From Rhodospirillaceae bacterium (GTDB lineage: Bacteria > Pseudomonadota > Alphaproteobacteria > Micavibrionales > UBA2020), in assembly GCA_003524565.1 (NCBI GenBank), contig DQGU01000145.1, positions 11,169 through 16,190 on the forward strand: a stretch of DNA of 5,022 nt. Reading direction: 5' to 3'. The translations under genes were made by a program, and so were the position numbers. Positions 1-5,022 of this stretch are shown one piece after another. Every line of letters begins with the position of its first letter. The first letter of the stretch is position 1. A model generated the notes under the pieces. It was given only the letters and a program-made list of their open reading frames with translations, made no database searches and was not told the DNA's origin.

Positions 1-1
1 G

Positions 2-940
2 GTTAAAAACGCGCCCGCCGATAAAATCGGCACGCTTGCGCTTGCCATCGACAAATCCGCGCCCGATAAAAACGTGATTGCAAATATGATGCTGAACGCG
101 GGGATGGAGCGTAAATACGAAACGCTAGGCGCGCTTCTGGATTTGCAATCCGCCGGCGGCACGCGCGGCCACGGCGCGATTATCATGATGCGCGTTATGA
201 ACGACCGCGAAGAAATATTCGACGGCAAAAAACAGGAATATATGTCGCTGATGACGCGGCTTATCGATGTTTGTGCGGAATGCGAACCGAAATCGCTGTC
301 GATGACCATGCTGCTTGCGGTTTATAAACTGCCGGAGGGCAAGGAATACCCTGAACTCGTCGAAAAATTCGCCGCCGCCGGGGCGGACCCGTTTTTGTTC
401 AAGGAAGAAGCCAAACGCTTTTTAACGAACAAATACATAGAACAAGACGACACCGCCAGCGCCGACAAATGGCGCGCGCGGATTGACGACTGGCAAACGG
501 CCTATACGGCCAAACACCGCCATACGTTTGATACGCTGTTCGGCGACAATTTCCGCCTGCAGGACTTGCTGCAACCGGCGACGGAGCAGGGCGAAACCGG
601 CCTTCAGCTGGCGGCGCGGGCGCGCAGGCTGCCCGAAGTGATGCGTGCGCTTGAGCGTGGCGGCAGCCTCGCCCTCGATGACGTATTCAATGAACCGCAA
701 GGCGGCGAAAGCGCGATACACCTTGCCATCGACCGCGGTGATGCGGCGCATTTGCTTGCGCCTGAATATTGGGCGCGCAAAGAGGTCGATATTGTCTCCG
801 CGCTTGAAACACGTCTCAGTGACGACCGTAAAAAATGGATAGACATGGATACGGTATCCGCGCAGGCCGACCTGCATCGCCTGCAAAAAATTACCGACGA
901 TTTCGGCGCGCAATACCAGCTGCGCCCGCGTTTCGGTTGA
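2..940 (+). CDS. Divergent ankyrin-repeat-like protein, 3' part (start outside window)
   Basis: The frame is open from the first complete codon, so the gene begins upstream; 312 residues and a TGA stop are visible. The GTG at 74 is internal and has no ribosome site, so it is not taken as the start. Residues below are counted from the window edge. ANK-like helix pairs can be seen at about 10-34 (TLALAID ... MMLNAG), 98-130 (MLLAVYK ... AAAGADP), 199-222 (LQLAARA ... ALERGG) and 234-257 (GGESAIHLAIDRG). The first two have longer inter-helix loops than the usual 33-residue repeat. Residues about 199-312 match the C-terminal ends of the next two genes: L223, DD226-227, G235, A238 and W257 keep the same spacing. 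The tail QLRPRF is a weaker version of the basic end seen downstream. Gene 2 starts 13 nt later, so they are probably co-transcribed. The family cannot be named further; a role in protein binding is inferred from the ANK fold only. Confidence 0.8.
   Translation, partial: VKNAPADKIGTLALAIDKSAPDKNVIANMMLNAGMERKYETLGALLDLQSAGGTRGHGAIIMMRVMNDREEIFDGKKQEYMSLMTRLIDVCAECEPKSLSMTMLLAVYKLPEGKEYPELVEKFAAAGADPFLFKEEAKRFLTNKYIEQDDTASADKWRARIDDWQTAYTAKHRHTFDTLFGDNFRLQDLLQPATEQGETGLQLAARARRLPEVMRALERGGSLALDDVFNEPQGGESAIHLAIDRGDAAHLLAPEYWARKEVDIVSALETRLSDDRKKWIDMDTVSAQADLHRLQKITDDFGAQYQLRPRFG
668..772 (+). repeat. Shared C-terminal block, copy 1 (gene 1)
   Basis: This segment encodes the first of three paralogous 35-residue blocks. 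Counted from the first acidic residue (0), it has L at -3, D at 0 and +1, V-F at +2/+3, G at +9, A at +12 and W at +31. All of these positions are matched in copies 2 and 3 without gaps, apart from conservative changes at 0, +2 and +3. The centre (GGESAIHLA) looks like the start of an ANK repeat. The aromatic pair Y-W at the end corresponds to LW in the other copies. Confidence 0.7.
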
Positions 941-941
941 C

Positions 942-945
942 AGGA
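942..945 (+). promoter_or_regulatory. Ribosome binding site for gene 2 (AGGA)
   Basis: AGGA lies in the 13-nt gap after the gene 1 stop, 8 nt before the ATG at 954. It is the clearest Shine-Dalgarno match at any start in the window, and it decides the start of gene 2. Confidence 0.6.
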
Positions 946-953
946 CACCCCCG

Positions 954-2015
954 ATGGACGCCGGAAACGACAACCAGCCGCAAAACCCAGACGCGCTTTG
1001 GAAATACTGGTTTGATTTAAAAACAGCCGCGCGCGCCAAGCAGTGGGATGTCCTGCGCCACCAGCTGGCCTACGCGCCGGACAAGCCGCTCGCCGCGCAT
1101 CCTTTTGTCACCGAAACTTTTCACGCCGCCGCCAATGCGGGGCAGGACGATATTCTCGAAACCCTGTTCGAACGCGGCTTTTCGCTGGACGCCGAAACGC
1201 TGGGCGAAACCATCAAACGCGTGGCGATACACTATACGGCGGATGCGGCGGGTATCGTGCGCGCTATTCGAGCGCACAAGCCCGAGGCCAGCGTCGATGA
1301 CGCCGTATGTACCGCCGCGGCCAAGGGGCGGCTGGATGCGCTGCAGGCGCTCGATGCCGCAGGGGCAGACGTGCGCGCGGGCGACAGCGGGTTTTTTGTC
1401 GCGCTTTACTCTGCCCAGCCTGCGGTGATGCACTTTCTGCATGAAAAAGGCGCGCAGCTTTACCACCCCGCCATGATTGCCGCGCAATATGGCCGCAGGG
1501 GCGAGCTTCCGGCCGAAAAATCGGCGATTGCGATTGATGTTTATCACGAACTTCTGGCCGCGGATAACGAAGCGGCGGGGGTTTTATACGCAGCCTCCGG
1601 TTCTGCGCCTAAAAACGTGGACGAATTGCGTGAAAACGTGGCGGGCGAGGGGGCGCAGATGTTCACCCGCCTGCAACTGGCCGTGCGGGCAGGCCGCTGG
1701 GACGATGTGCTGCGCGCGGCGAAGGCCGATACAAAACAGAATTTGCAAGCAGACGATTTTCTGATGCCTGATGGCGGCGGGCAGCGTGCGTTTGATGTGC
1801 TGGCGGCGCAGGGGAAACTCTCGTCGCTTTTCGATGCCGCGCTTTGGTACCGCGCCCCGCAAGAGGTTGAAAAAATCTACGCCGCCACGGCCGATTTCCG
1901 CGCCGCCGCCGTTTGTGATTTTCCCGCGCTGGTCGCCGGTATGCACCGCGCGCAAATCGACGACCTTACGCCCGCAGCGGATAGTTTCCGCCTGACGCGC
2001 AGGCGCAAACCGTGA
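954..2015 (+). CDS. Divergent ankyrin-repeat protein, 353 aa
   Basis: The ATG at 954 is chosen because AGGA lies 8 nt upstream and gene 1 stops just before it. ANK-like helix pairs are visible at about 18-44, 52-79 (FHAAANAGQDDILETLFERG), 114-143 (AAAKGRLDALQALDAAGADV) and 144-172 (ALYSAQPAVMHFLHEKGAQL). The glycine position of the 114-143 repeat and its counterpart in the next are 30 residues apart. Further weak ANK-like segments occur near 173-215 and 238-260. From 238 to the end it matches the tails of genes 1 and 3: LQLAVRAGR, then L264, DD267-268, GGG274-276, A279, W298, ending DSFRLTRRRKP. There is no signal peptide or membrane segment. The 3' end overlaps the next start by four bases. 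A protein-binding role follows from the fold; the partner is unknown. The repeats are far from consensus, so a profile search may score them only weakly. Confidence 0.85.
   Translation: MDAGNDNQPQNPDALWKYWFDLKTAARAKQWDVLRHQLAYAPDKPLAAHPFVTETFHAAANAGQDDILETLFERGFSLDAETLGETIKRVAIHYTADAAGIVRAIRAHKPEASVDDAVCTAAAKGRLDALQALDAAGADVRAGDSGFFVALYSAQPAVMHFLHEKGAQLYHPAMIAAQYGRRGELPAEKSAIAIDVYHELLAADNEAAGVLYAASGSAPKNVDELRENVAGEGAQMFTRLQLAVRAGRWDDVLRAAKADTKQNLQADDFLMPDGGGQRAFDVLAAQGKLSSLFDAALWYRAPQEVEKIYAATADFRAAAVCDFPALVAGMHRAQIDDLTPAADSFRLTRRRKP
1743..1847 (+). repeat. Shared C-terminal block, copy 2 (gene 2)
   Basis: Second copy of the paralogous block: L264, D267, D268, F269, G276, A279 and W298, with 31 residues from D267 to W298. 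The sequence continues LWYRAPQEV and, 47 residues after the W, reaches the FRLTRRRK end. Confidence 0.75.
2012..2015 (+). promoter_or_regulatory. GTGA stop-start overlap (translational coupling)
   Basis: The gene 3 start GTG (2012-2014) overlaps the gene 2 stop TGA (2013-2015). The only Shine-Dalgarno-like bases upstream are AGG at 2001-2003, which is weak. Gene 3 is therefore probably translated mainly by ribosomes that have just finished gene 2, which would tie the amounts of the two proteins together. Confidence 0.65.
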
Positions 2016-3598
2016 CCGCGCCCAATAAAAAACCGCCCGCGCCGCAGGATTTGCTGCGCGCCGCGCTGGAAGGCGATATTGCCGAAGTGCGCCGTCTGAC
2101 GGCTGCGGGCGCAACGCCGGAGGCCGACAGTCAGGAAACGGCAGAGGTTTTGCGCCGCGCCGAAAATGAACAATCCCCCCATGCCGCCTTGCGCAAGGGG
2201 CTTTTGGAAACGCTGGTTTTGCACCAGCAGCACGGGCGCATCAACGCCGCGATGTACCTGGCGGCGTATAACGGTTTTGATAACGTGGTCGCGCATTTTC
2301 TTGAAAAATCCGCCAACGACCCGTTGACGCTGAATGTCGCCTTGTTTGCGGCTGTGCGCGCGGGCCATGCGGGGCTTGCGCAAAAACTGCTGGATGCGGG
2401 GGCAGACGCCGCCTTTAAAAACGGCCTGCCGCTGCGCGCGGCTATCGATGCGGGCAGCGAAGCCATGGCGGATATGCTGGTGCACGCAGGCGCCCCGCGT
2501 AGCGAGGGGCTTGCCCATGCGGCGGCACGCGGCGATATTGCCATGGCCGCGTATTTGCTGCGGCGGGAAGATGACGTCAAACCTGCGCTTGAAAAAATAT
2601 GCCACACGCTGTCGGACAAGCGCAGCCTTGCCGAGGGTACGCGCGTGCTGGACGTGCAATCCGCCGCCGACATGCTGCTGGCCTTGGCCGAGGCGCGCGG
2701 CGATAATATGCCTGATTTGCTGACGTGGGCTTCTCTGGCGGCGGCGCGTGACGGGGCGGGCGCGATGGTAGAGGTTATTGCGCGTCATCCGCGCTTTACC
2801 GAAATGAAGCCCGAAGACAAATATGACCTTCTTGACTTGCTGACGCAGGTTTTGTTCACAGGGCTGCGCAAAATATCCCATGCCGATGGCCCGCGCAGCG
2901 TGGAAACGTTGCTGGCGGCGGGTGGCGCGCAAAGGGTGCTGGAACAGGCTATTTACGCAGGGGATAGTGAAATGGTCGTTTCAGCCATTCGCGCAGGGGC
3001 GGATGCGCGCCGCGACCATGCGAAGGCTCTTCATTTGGCCGAAGCCGGGGCGTTTCAAAATCCGCGTCAGGCGCAGCGCGCGATTTTGCAGGATGTACGC
3101 CTGTCTATCGCCGCGCAAAGCGTGATGGACGAAAAACGCGCATCCGAAATTCTGGCGCGGGCAGATGCCGCCACGCTTTCGACGGTGCTGCGCGCGCCTG
3201 CCGGCCGTGCGGATACCAGCGGGCTCATGTGCGTCATCGCGGCGGGCAGGGCGGAGGCACTGGCCGTGCTTCTGGATAAAACCGGTGCGGCACTGGTTGC
3301 CGAAGATTTTTTTGCTACAGATAAACACGGTTACTGCGCGCTGGACACCCTTGCGGACAGGCGTCAGCAGGAATGGCTTTTCTCTCCGCTGCTCTGGCGC
3401 GGACGGCGGGGTGAATATATGGAACTGTGGTCGGCGCTGCCTGATGACTGGCAGCAGGCGCAGCTTGTGCATCACGAACATCTTTTGCGCACGCTGGATG
3501 TGGACAGGCAGCAAGCCGCGCTTCAGCAAAAGGCCGATGAAAACGATTTTCGTTTGCCGCAGCGCCGCAAAAGCGCACGGCCGCCGCCGCAACCTTGA
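2012..3598 (+). CDS. Ankyrin-repeat protein, 528 aa
   Basis: The start is the GTG that overlaps the gene 2 stop; the next in-frame Met is near residue 81, inside an ANK helix. A first ANK unit is at about 12-36 (LLRAALEGDIAEVRRLTAAGA). A run follows at about 75-187, with the turn glycines at 88, 118, 148 and 174, that is 30, 30 and 26 residues apart. A middle stretch of about 190-300 is mostly helical and has no clear repeats. ANK units return at about 304-333 (AIYAGDSEMVVSAIRAGADA), 335-346 and 403-425. The C-terminal module is shared with genes 1 and 2: L428, ED431-432, G440, A443, W462, then NDFRLPQRRK and a proline-rich end (RPPPQP). There is no signal peptide or membrane segment. The 30-residue spacing is the same as in gene 4, so this gene links the two halves of the cluster. 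The partner is unknown. Confidence 0.88.
   Translation: MTAPNKKPPAPQDLLRAALEGDIAEVRRLTAAGATPEADSQETAEVLRRAENEQSPHAALRKGLLETLVLHQQHGRINAAMYLAAYNGFDNVVAHFLEKSANDPLTLNVALFAAVRAGHAGLAQKLLDAGADAAFKNGLPLRAAIDAGSEAMADMLVHAGAPRSEGLAHAAARGDIAMAAYLLRREDDVKPALEKICHTLSDKRSLAEGTRVLDVQSAADMLLALAEARGDNMPDLLTWASLAAARDGAGAMVEVIARHPRFTEMKPEDKYDLLDLLTQVLFTGLRKISHADGPRSVETLLAAGGAQRVLEQAIYAGDSEMVVSAIRAGADARRDHAKALHLAEAGAFQNPRQAQRAILQDVRLSIAAQSVMDEKRASEILARADAATLSTVLRAPAGRADTSGLMCVIAAGRAEALAVLLDKTGAALVAEDFFATDKHGYCALDTLADRRQQEWLFSPLLWRGRRGEYMELWSALPDDWQQAQLVHHEHLLRTLDVDRQQAALQQKADENDFRLPQRRKSARPPPQP
2234..2572 (+). repeat. Short-type ankyrin repeat run in gene 3
   Basis: Residues about 75-187 carry four helix-turn-helix units recognisable by A-A-x-x-x-G turns: LAAYNG, LFAAVRAG, LRAAIDAG and HAAARG. 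The first three are spaced exactly 30 residues apart. The junction GADAAFKNGLPLRAA has the same shortened hairpin as the gene 4 junction KADVNARNGEPLRIAA. The last unit is shortened further, to 26 residues. Confidence 0.75.
3293..3397 (+). repeat. Shared C-terminal block, copy 3 (gene 3)
   Basis: Third copy of the paralogous block: L428, E431, D432, F433, G440, A443 and W462, again with exactly 31 residues from the first acidic residue to W. It continues LLWRGRRGEYMELW and, 51 residues after W462, reaches the FRLPQRRK end. Confidence 0.75.
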
Positions 3599-3648
3599 AA
3601 AACTTCAAAAAACCTTTGTAAACAGGGGTCTGCGCGCAGTGCGCTCTA

Positions 3649-3677
3649 TTGACGCTGCGGTCTGTAATGTTTAGTTT
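3649..3677 (+). promoter_or_regulatory. Possible sigma70-type promoter for genes 4-5
   Basis: TTGACG at 3649-3654 matches five of six bases of the -35 consensus. TAGTTT at 3672-3677, after a 17-bp spacer, is a poor -10 with three matches. The site lies in the only intergenic gap, just where the base composition becomes AT-rich: bases 3661-3707 hold 9 G or C out of 47. A start of transcription near 3684 would leave a leader of about 24 nt before the ATG at 3708. The weak -10 keeps confidence low. Confidence 0.4.
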
Positions 3678-3688
3678 AAAAAACAACA

Positions 3689-3701
3689 TTCAATTATTGA
3701 A
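3689..3701. promoter_or_regulatory. 13-bp dyad TTCAATTATTGAA, possible operator
   Basis: TTCAAT and ATTGAA are perfect inverted repeats around a single central T. The dyad ends 6 nt before the gene 4 start and lies just downstream of the possible promoter, where a bound repressor would block transcription. A related smaller pair, TTGAA-N4-TTCAA, lies at 3595-3608 over the gene 3 stop. AT-rich DNA gives such short dyads by chance fairly often, and no regulator gene is in the window. Confidence 0.3.
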
Positions 3702-3707
3702 AAAATC

Positions 3708-4652
3708 ATGTCGGACAAAGAGCCGTCGCATGACGGGGAAAAGAAAAAGAATTTCCTGACGCGCAGTTTCAACGGCGCGCGCGACGGCCTGCGCAAGGCC
3801 GGCATGGTTATTCAGGCGGGCAGCGTCGAAAAGGCGCTGATTTATGCTTGTACGCGCGGGCTTGATACCTCGGCCGCGTTTCTTCTGGCTTCGGGCGCGA
3901 ATGCGCGCTGTCAGGCCTCTGCCCCCATGCGGGCGGCGGCGGCGGCGGGGCAGACGGGCATCATGAAACTGCTGATGCGCCACGGCGCGAAGGCTGATGA
4001 TGACGGCAGCACAGCGCTTCATACCGCCATCGTTTCCGGACAGCGCGAAGCCATGCGGCTTTTGATTGCGCACGGTGCCGATGTGCACGCGCAGGACGAC
4101 AAAGCTGTACGCATCGCCGCAGGTCTTAACAACATGCGTATGATGGAAGACCTCATTCGCGCCAAGGCCGATGTGAATGCGCGCAATGGCGAGCCGCTGC
4201 GCATCGCCGCATCCAAGGGGCATGAACATGTCGTGCGTCTGCTGGCCATGTCCGGCGCCGACGTGACGCAGGACGACCACGCCGCGCTTTACTGGGCATG
4301 CCGCAACGGCCATAAAAACGCGGTCGAGGCTTTGCTGGCCGCAGGCAGCGACATGAACGCACGCAACGGTTTGATGCTTGATGTCGCTGCGGCCTTTGGC
4401 CATGTGCGCGTTTTGGAATTTTTGCTGCAAAAAGGCATGAGCGTGCCGGACGATGGCGGCCTTGCGCTGAAATGGGCGCGCCAGAACGGGCAGGAGGCGA
4501 CCATCGCCGTGCTTGAAAAACATATCGCCACGCAAAAAGAACAGCGCGGCAATACCCCTGCCAATAATGCAGCGGACGCGCCGGATACCGGCCTGCCGCC
4601 CCCGCCCCCGCCGCCCATTCGCGGCGGCTCTTTCTTCGCGCCGGGGCCGTAA
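3708..4652 (+). CDS. Ankyrin-repeat protein with eight 30-residue repeats and a polyproline tail, 314 aa
   Basis: The ATG at 3708 follows the AT-rich leader; no Shine-Dalgarno match is seen (TGAAAAAATC precedes it). Residues 1-39 are polar and basic (EKKKNFLTRSF, GLRKAG), with no signal peptide. Eight ANK repeats follow without any indel: 40-69, 70-99, 100-129, 130-159, 160-189, 190-219, 220-249 and a cap at 250-273. Typical units are STALHTAIVSGQREAMRLL with IAHGADVHAQ, and EPLRIAASKGHEHVVRLL. Each repeat is 30 residues, three fewer than the usual 33, because the hairpin before helix 1 is short (NARNGEPL). Residues about 274-314 are a disordered tail with seven prolines at 297-303 and a GGSFFAPGP end. 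The C-terminal block of genes 1-3 is absent. The next gene starts 2 nt after the stop. ANK repeats bind proteins; the target is unknown. A long open frame on the opposite strand here is a composition artefact. Confidence 0.93.
   Translation: MSDKEPSHDGEKKKNFLTRSFNGARDGLRKAGMVIQAGSVEKALIYACTRGLDTSAAFLLASGANARCQASAPMRAAAAAGQTGIMKLLMRHGAKADDDGSTALHTAIVSGQREAMRLLIAHGADVHAQDDKAVRIAAGLNNMRMMEDLIRAKADVNARNGEPLRIAASKGHEHVVRLLAMSGADVTQDDHAALYWACRNGHKNAVEALLAAGSDMNARNGLMLDVAAAFGHVRVLEFLLQKGMSVPDDGGLALKWARQNGQEATIAVLEKHIATQKEQRGNTPANNAADAPDTGLPPPPPPPIRGGSFFAPGP
3825..4526 (+). repeat. Array of eight 30-residue ankyrin repeats
   Basis: This stretch encodes residues 40-273 of gene 4. The unit length is 90 nt, and the first seven units keep perfect register; the eighth is a shorter cap. 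At the DNA level the units have diverged, so this is an old array and not a recent duplication. The nearest pair at unit junctions is GCGCGCAATGGC (about 4178-4189) and GCACGCAACGGT (about 4358-4369), both encoding ARNG. Confidence 0.9.
4596..4616 (+). other. Seven-proline run in gene 4 tail
   Basis: Codons 297-303 are all CCG or CCC. Runs of three or more prolines are known to stall bacterial ribosomes unless elongation factor P acts. The run ends 36 nt before the gene 4 stop codon opposite a 2-nt intergenic gap, so a stall here would sit just ahead of the start of gene 5. Confidence 0.85.
4610..4628 (+). other. GC-rich hairpin near the end of gene 4
   Basis: GCCGCC (4610-4615) and GGCGGC (4623-4628) can pair as a 6-bp all-GC stem with a 7-nt loop. 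A pyrimidine run, TCTTTCTTC, follows. The shape recalls an intrinsic terminator or pause site, but the stem is short, the T-run is broken by C, and it lies inside a coding region. It may be only a by-product of Pro and Gly-Gly codons. Confidence 0.25.
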
Positions 4653-4654
4653 AA

Positions 4655-5022
4655 ATGACGGATAACCGCAAAAACTTCAACGCTGCCGCAGATGACGGAC
4701 AGCAAGGCGCAGGGCGTGATGCCCGCCTTGATGCCGCGCAGCTGGGCGATATGGTGCACGGCGGGCAGGACGATGCTGCCTTCGTCGCAGCGGACAGCGC
4801 GGAAAAGGGCAGCCAGCTGCCGATGCTGATGGCGATTGCGCGCGATGCGCAAACGCCGAACGGCACGGCCGCCCGCATGCGCGCGCGCTTTGAGTGGCTG
4901 GATTTCTGGTATAATCATGATTTTATCCAGCCGCTTTTCGACGGCACAGCCACGGGCGGGGAGCGGTGGTTCGAAAATACCCGCATGACACCGCGCGAAA
5001 AAGACGACGCGTTTATTATCAA
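4655..5022 (+). CDS. Unidentified protein, N-terminal 122 codons (runs off window)
   Basis: The ATG at 4655 begins 2 nt after the gene 4 stop. GGGG at 4643-4646, 8 nt upstream, is a weak ribosome site, so coupling to gene 4 is likely. The frame stays open to the window end. The first 50 or so residues are polar and probably disordered (MTDNRKNF, DDGQQGAGRD), with no signal peptide. Residues 53-95 look helical and end in a cluster of aromatic residues (FEWLDFWYNHDF). The segment QLPMLMAIARDA loosely recalls the first helix of the loop-extended ANK-like units of gene 1 (MLLAVYKL), but this is too weak to call homology. No family is recognised. The position and tight spacing suggest that it belongs to the same ANK locus; whether it ends in the shared C-terminal block would be visible only downstream. 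Confidence 0.75.
   Translation, partial: MTDNRKNFNAAADDGQQGAGRDARLDAAQLGDMVHGGQDDAAFVAADSAEKGSQLPMLMAIARDAQTPNGTAARMRARFEWLDFWYNHDFIQPLFDGTATGGERWFENTRMTPREKDDAFII

Noticed and set aside
74..940. GTG at 74 as the true start of gene 1
   Set aside because: The frame is open to the left edge of the window, the upstream codons fit the same ANK-like pattern, and no ribosome site precedes the GTG.
1877..2932. Open frame of 351 codons on the - strand across genes 2 and 3
   Set aside because: It is rich in Arg, Gln and His with no domain pattern, has no plausible ribosome site, and runs opposite two well-supported ANK genes. Long antisense frames are expected in GC-rich coding DNA.
3632..3645. GCGC-AGT-GCGC inverted repeat as a terminator for gene 3
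   Set aside because: The stem is only 4-5 bp with a 1-3 nt loop, and no T-run follows. It cannot be supported as an intrinsic terminator, so the end of the first transcription unit is not established.
3690..4535. Open frame of 281 codons on the - strand opposite gene 4
   Set aside because: It mirrors the regular ANK-coding strand, and its low-complexity Arg/His-rich sequence is an artefact of the codon pattern opposite. Gene 4 on the + strand has an unmistakable repeat array.
3598..4680. AAAAACTTCAA occurring at about 3598-3608 and again near 4670-4680 as a shared regulatory motif
   Set aside because: The second copy is inside the gene 5 coding region, encoding K-N-F-N. The flanks differ, and two copies of an 11-base A-rich string are not enough to call a motif.
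4153..4918. Overlapping - strand open frames across the gene 4 / gene 5 junction
   Set aside because: They are Arg-, Ala- and Ser-rich with poly-Gly opposite the proline run. They have no recognisable domain and conflict with two + strand frames in a tight operon arrangement.

Overview
The window is almost fully coding. It holds five genes in a row on the + strand; the first and last run off the ends. There is no tRNA, rRNA, transposase, phage gene or CRISPR array. All five genes look like parts of one locus of ankyrin-repeat (ANK) proteins or close divergents. The coding DNA is GC-rich, with many GCG, GCC and CGC codons. Two gene junctions are 2 nt apart or overlap by 4 nt, and a GTG start is used. 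This fits a GC-rich Gram-negative bacterium, and an alphaproteobacterium is plausible, but no taxonomic marker is present and the assignment is a guess.

Layout: (1) 2-940, the 3' part of an ANK-like gene whose start lies upstream. (2) 954-2015, a 353-residue divergent ANK protein, 13 nt downstream of gene 1 with an AGGA ribosome site. (3) 2012-3598, a 528-residue ANK protein overlapping gene 2 by four bases (GTGA). (4) 3599-3707, a 109-bp non-coding gap and the only real one in the window. It turns sharply AT-rich at its 3' end and carries a possible sigma70-type promoter and a 13-bp dyad. (5) 3708-4652, a 314-residue protein with eight ANK repeats in strict 30-residue register and a seven-proline run near its C-terminus. 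(6) 4655-5022, the first 122 codons of a fifth gene, 2 nt after gene 4. Genes 1-3 probably form one transcription unit and genes 4-5 another, or a second one starting at an internal promoter.

The main result is that the three upstream proteins, though very different over most of their length, share a C-terminal module. It has the ungapped pattern L-x2-[DE]-D, then G and A, then W, with exactly 31 residues from the first acidic residue to W in all three. A basic tail follows (DSFRLTRRRK and NDFRLPQRRK in genes 2 and 3; a weaker version in gene 1). This points to ancient tandem duplication in which the ANK body diverged and the C-terminal end was kept.

None of the four proteins whose N-terminus is visible has a Sec signal peptide or membrane segment, so they act in the cytoplasm or leave the cell by a non-Sec route. 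ANK repeats bind proteins, but the partners cannot be read from this sequence. Roles as host-directed effectors or as cytoplasmic scaffolds are both open.
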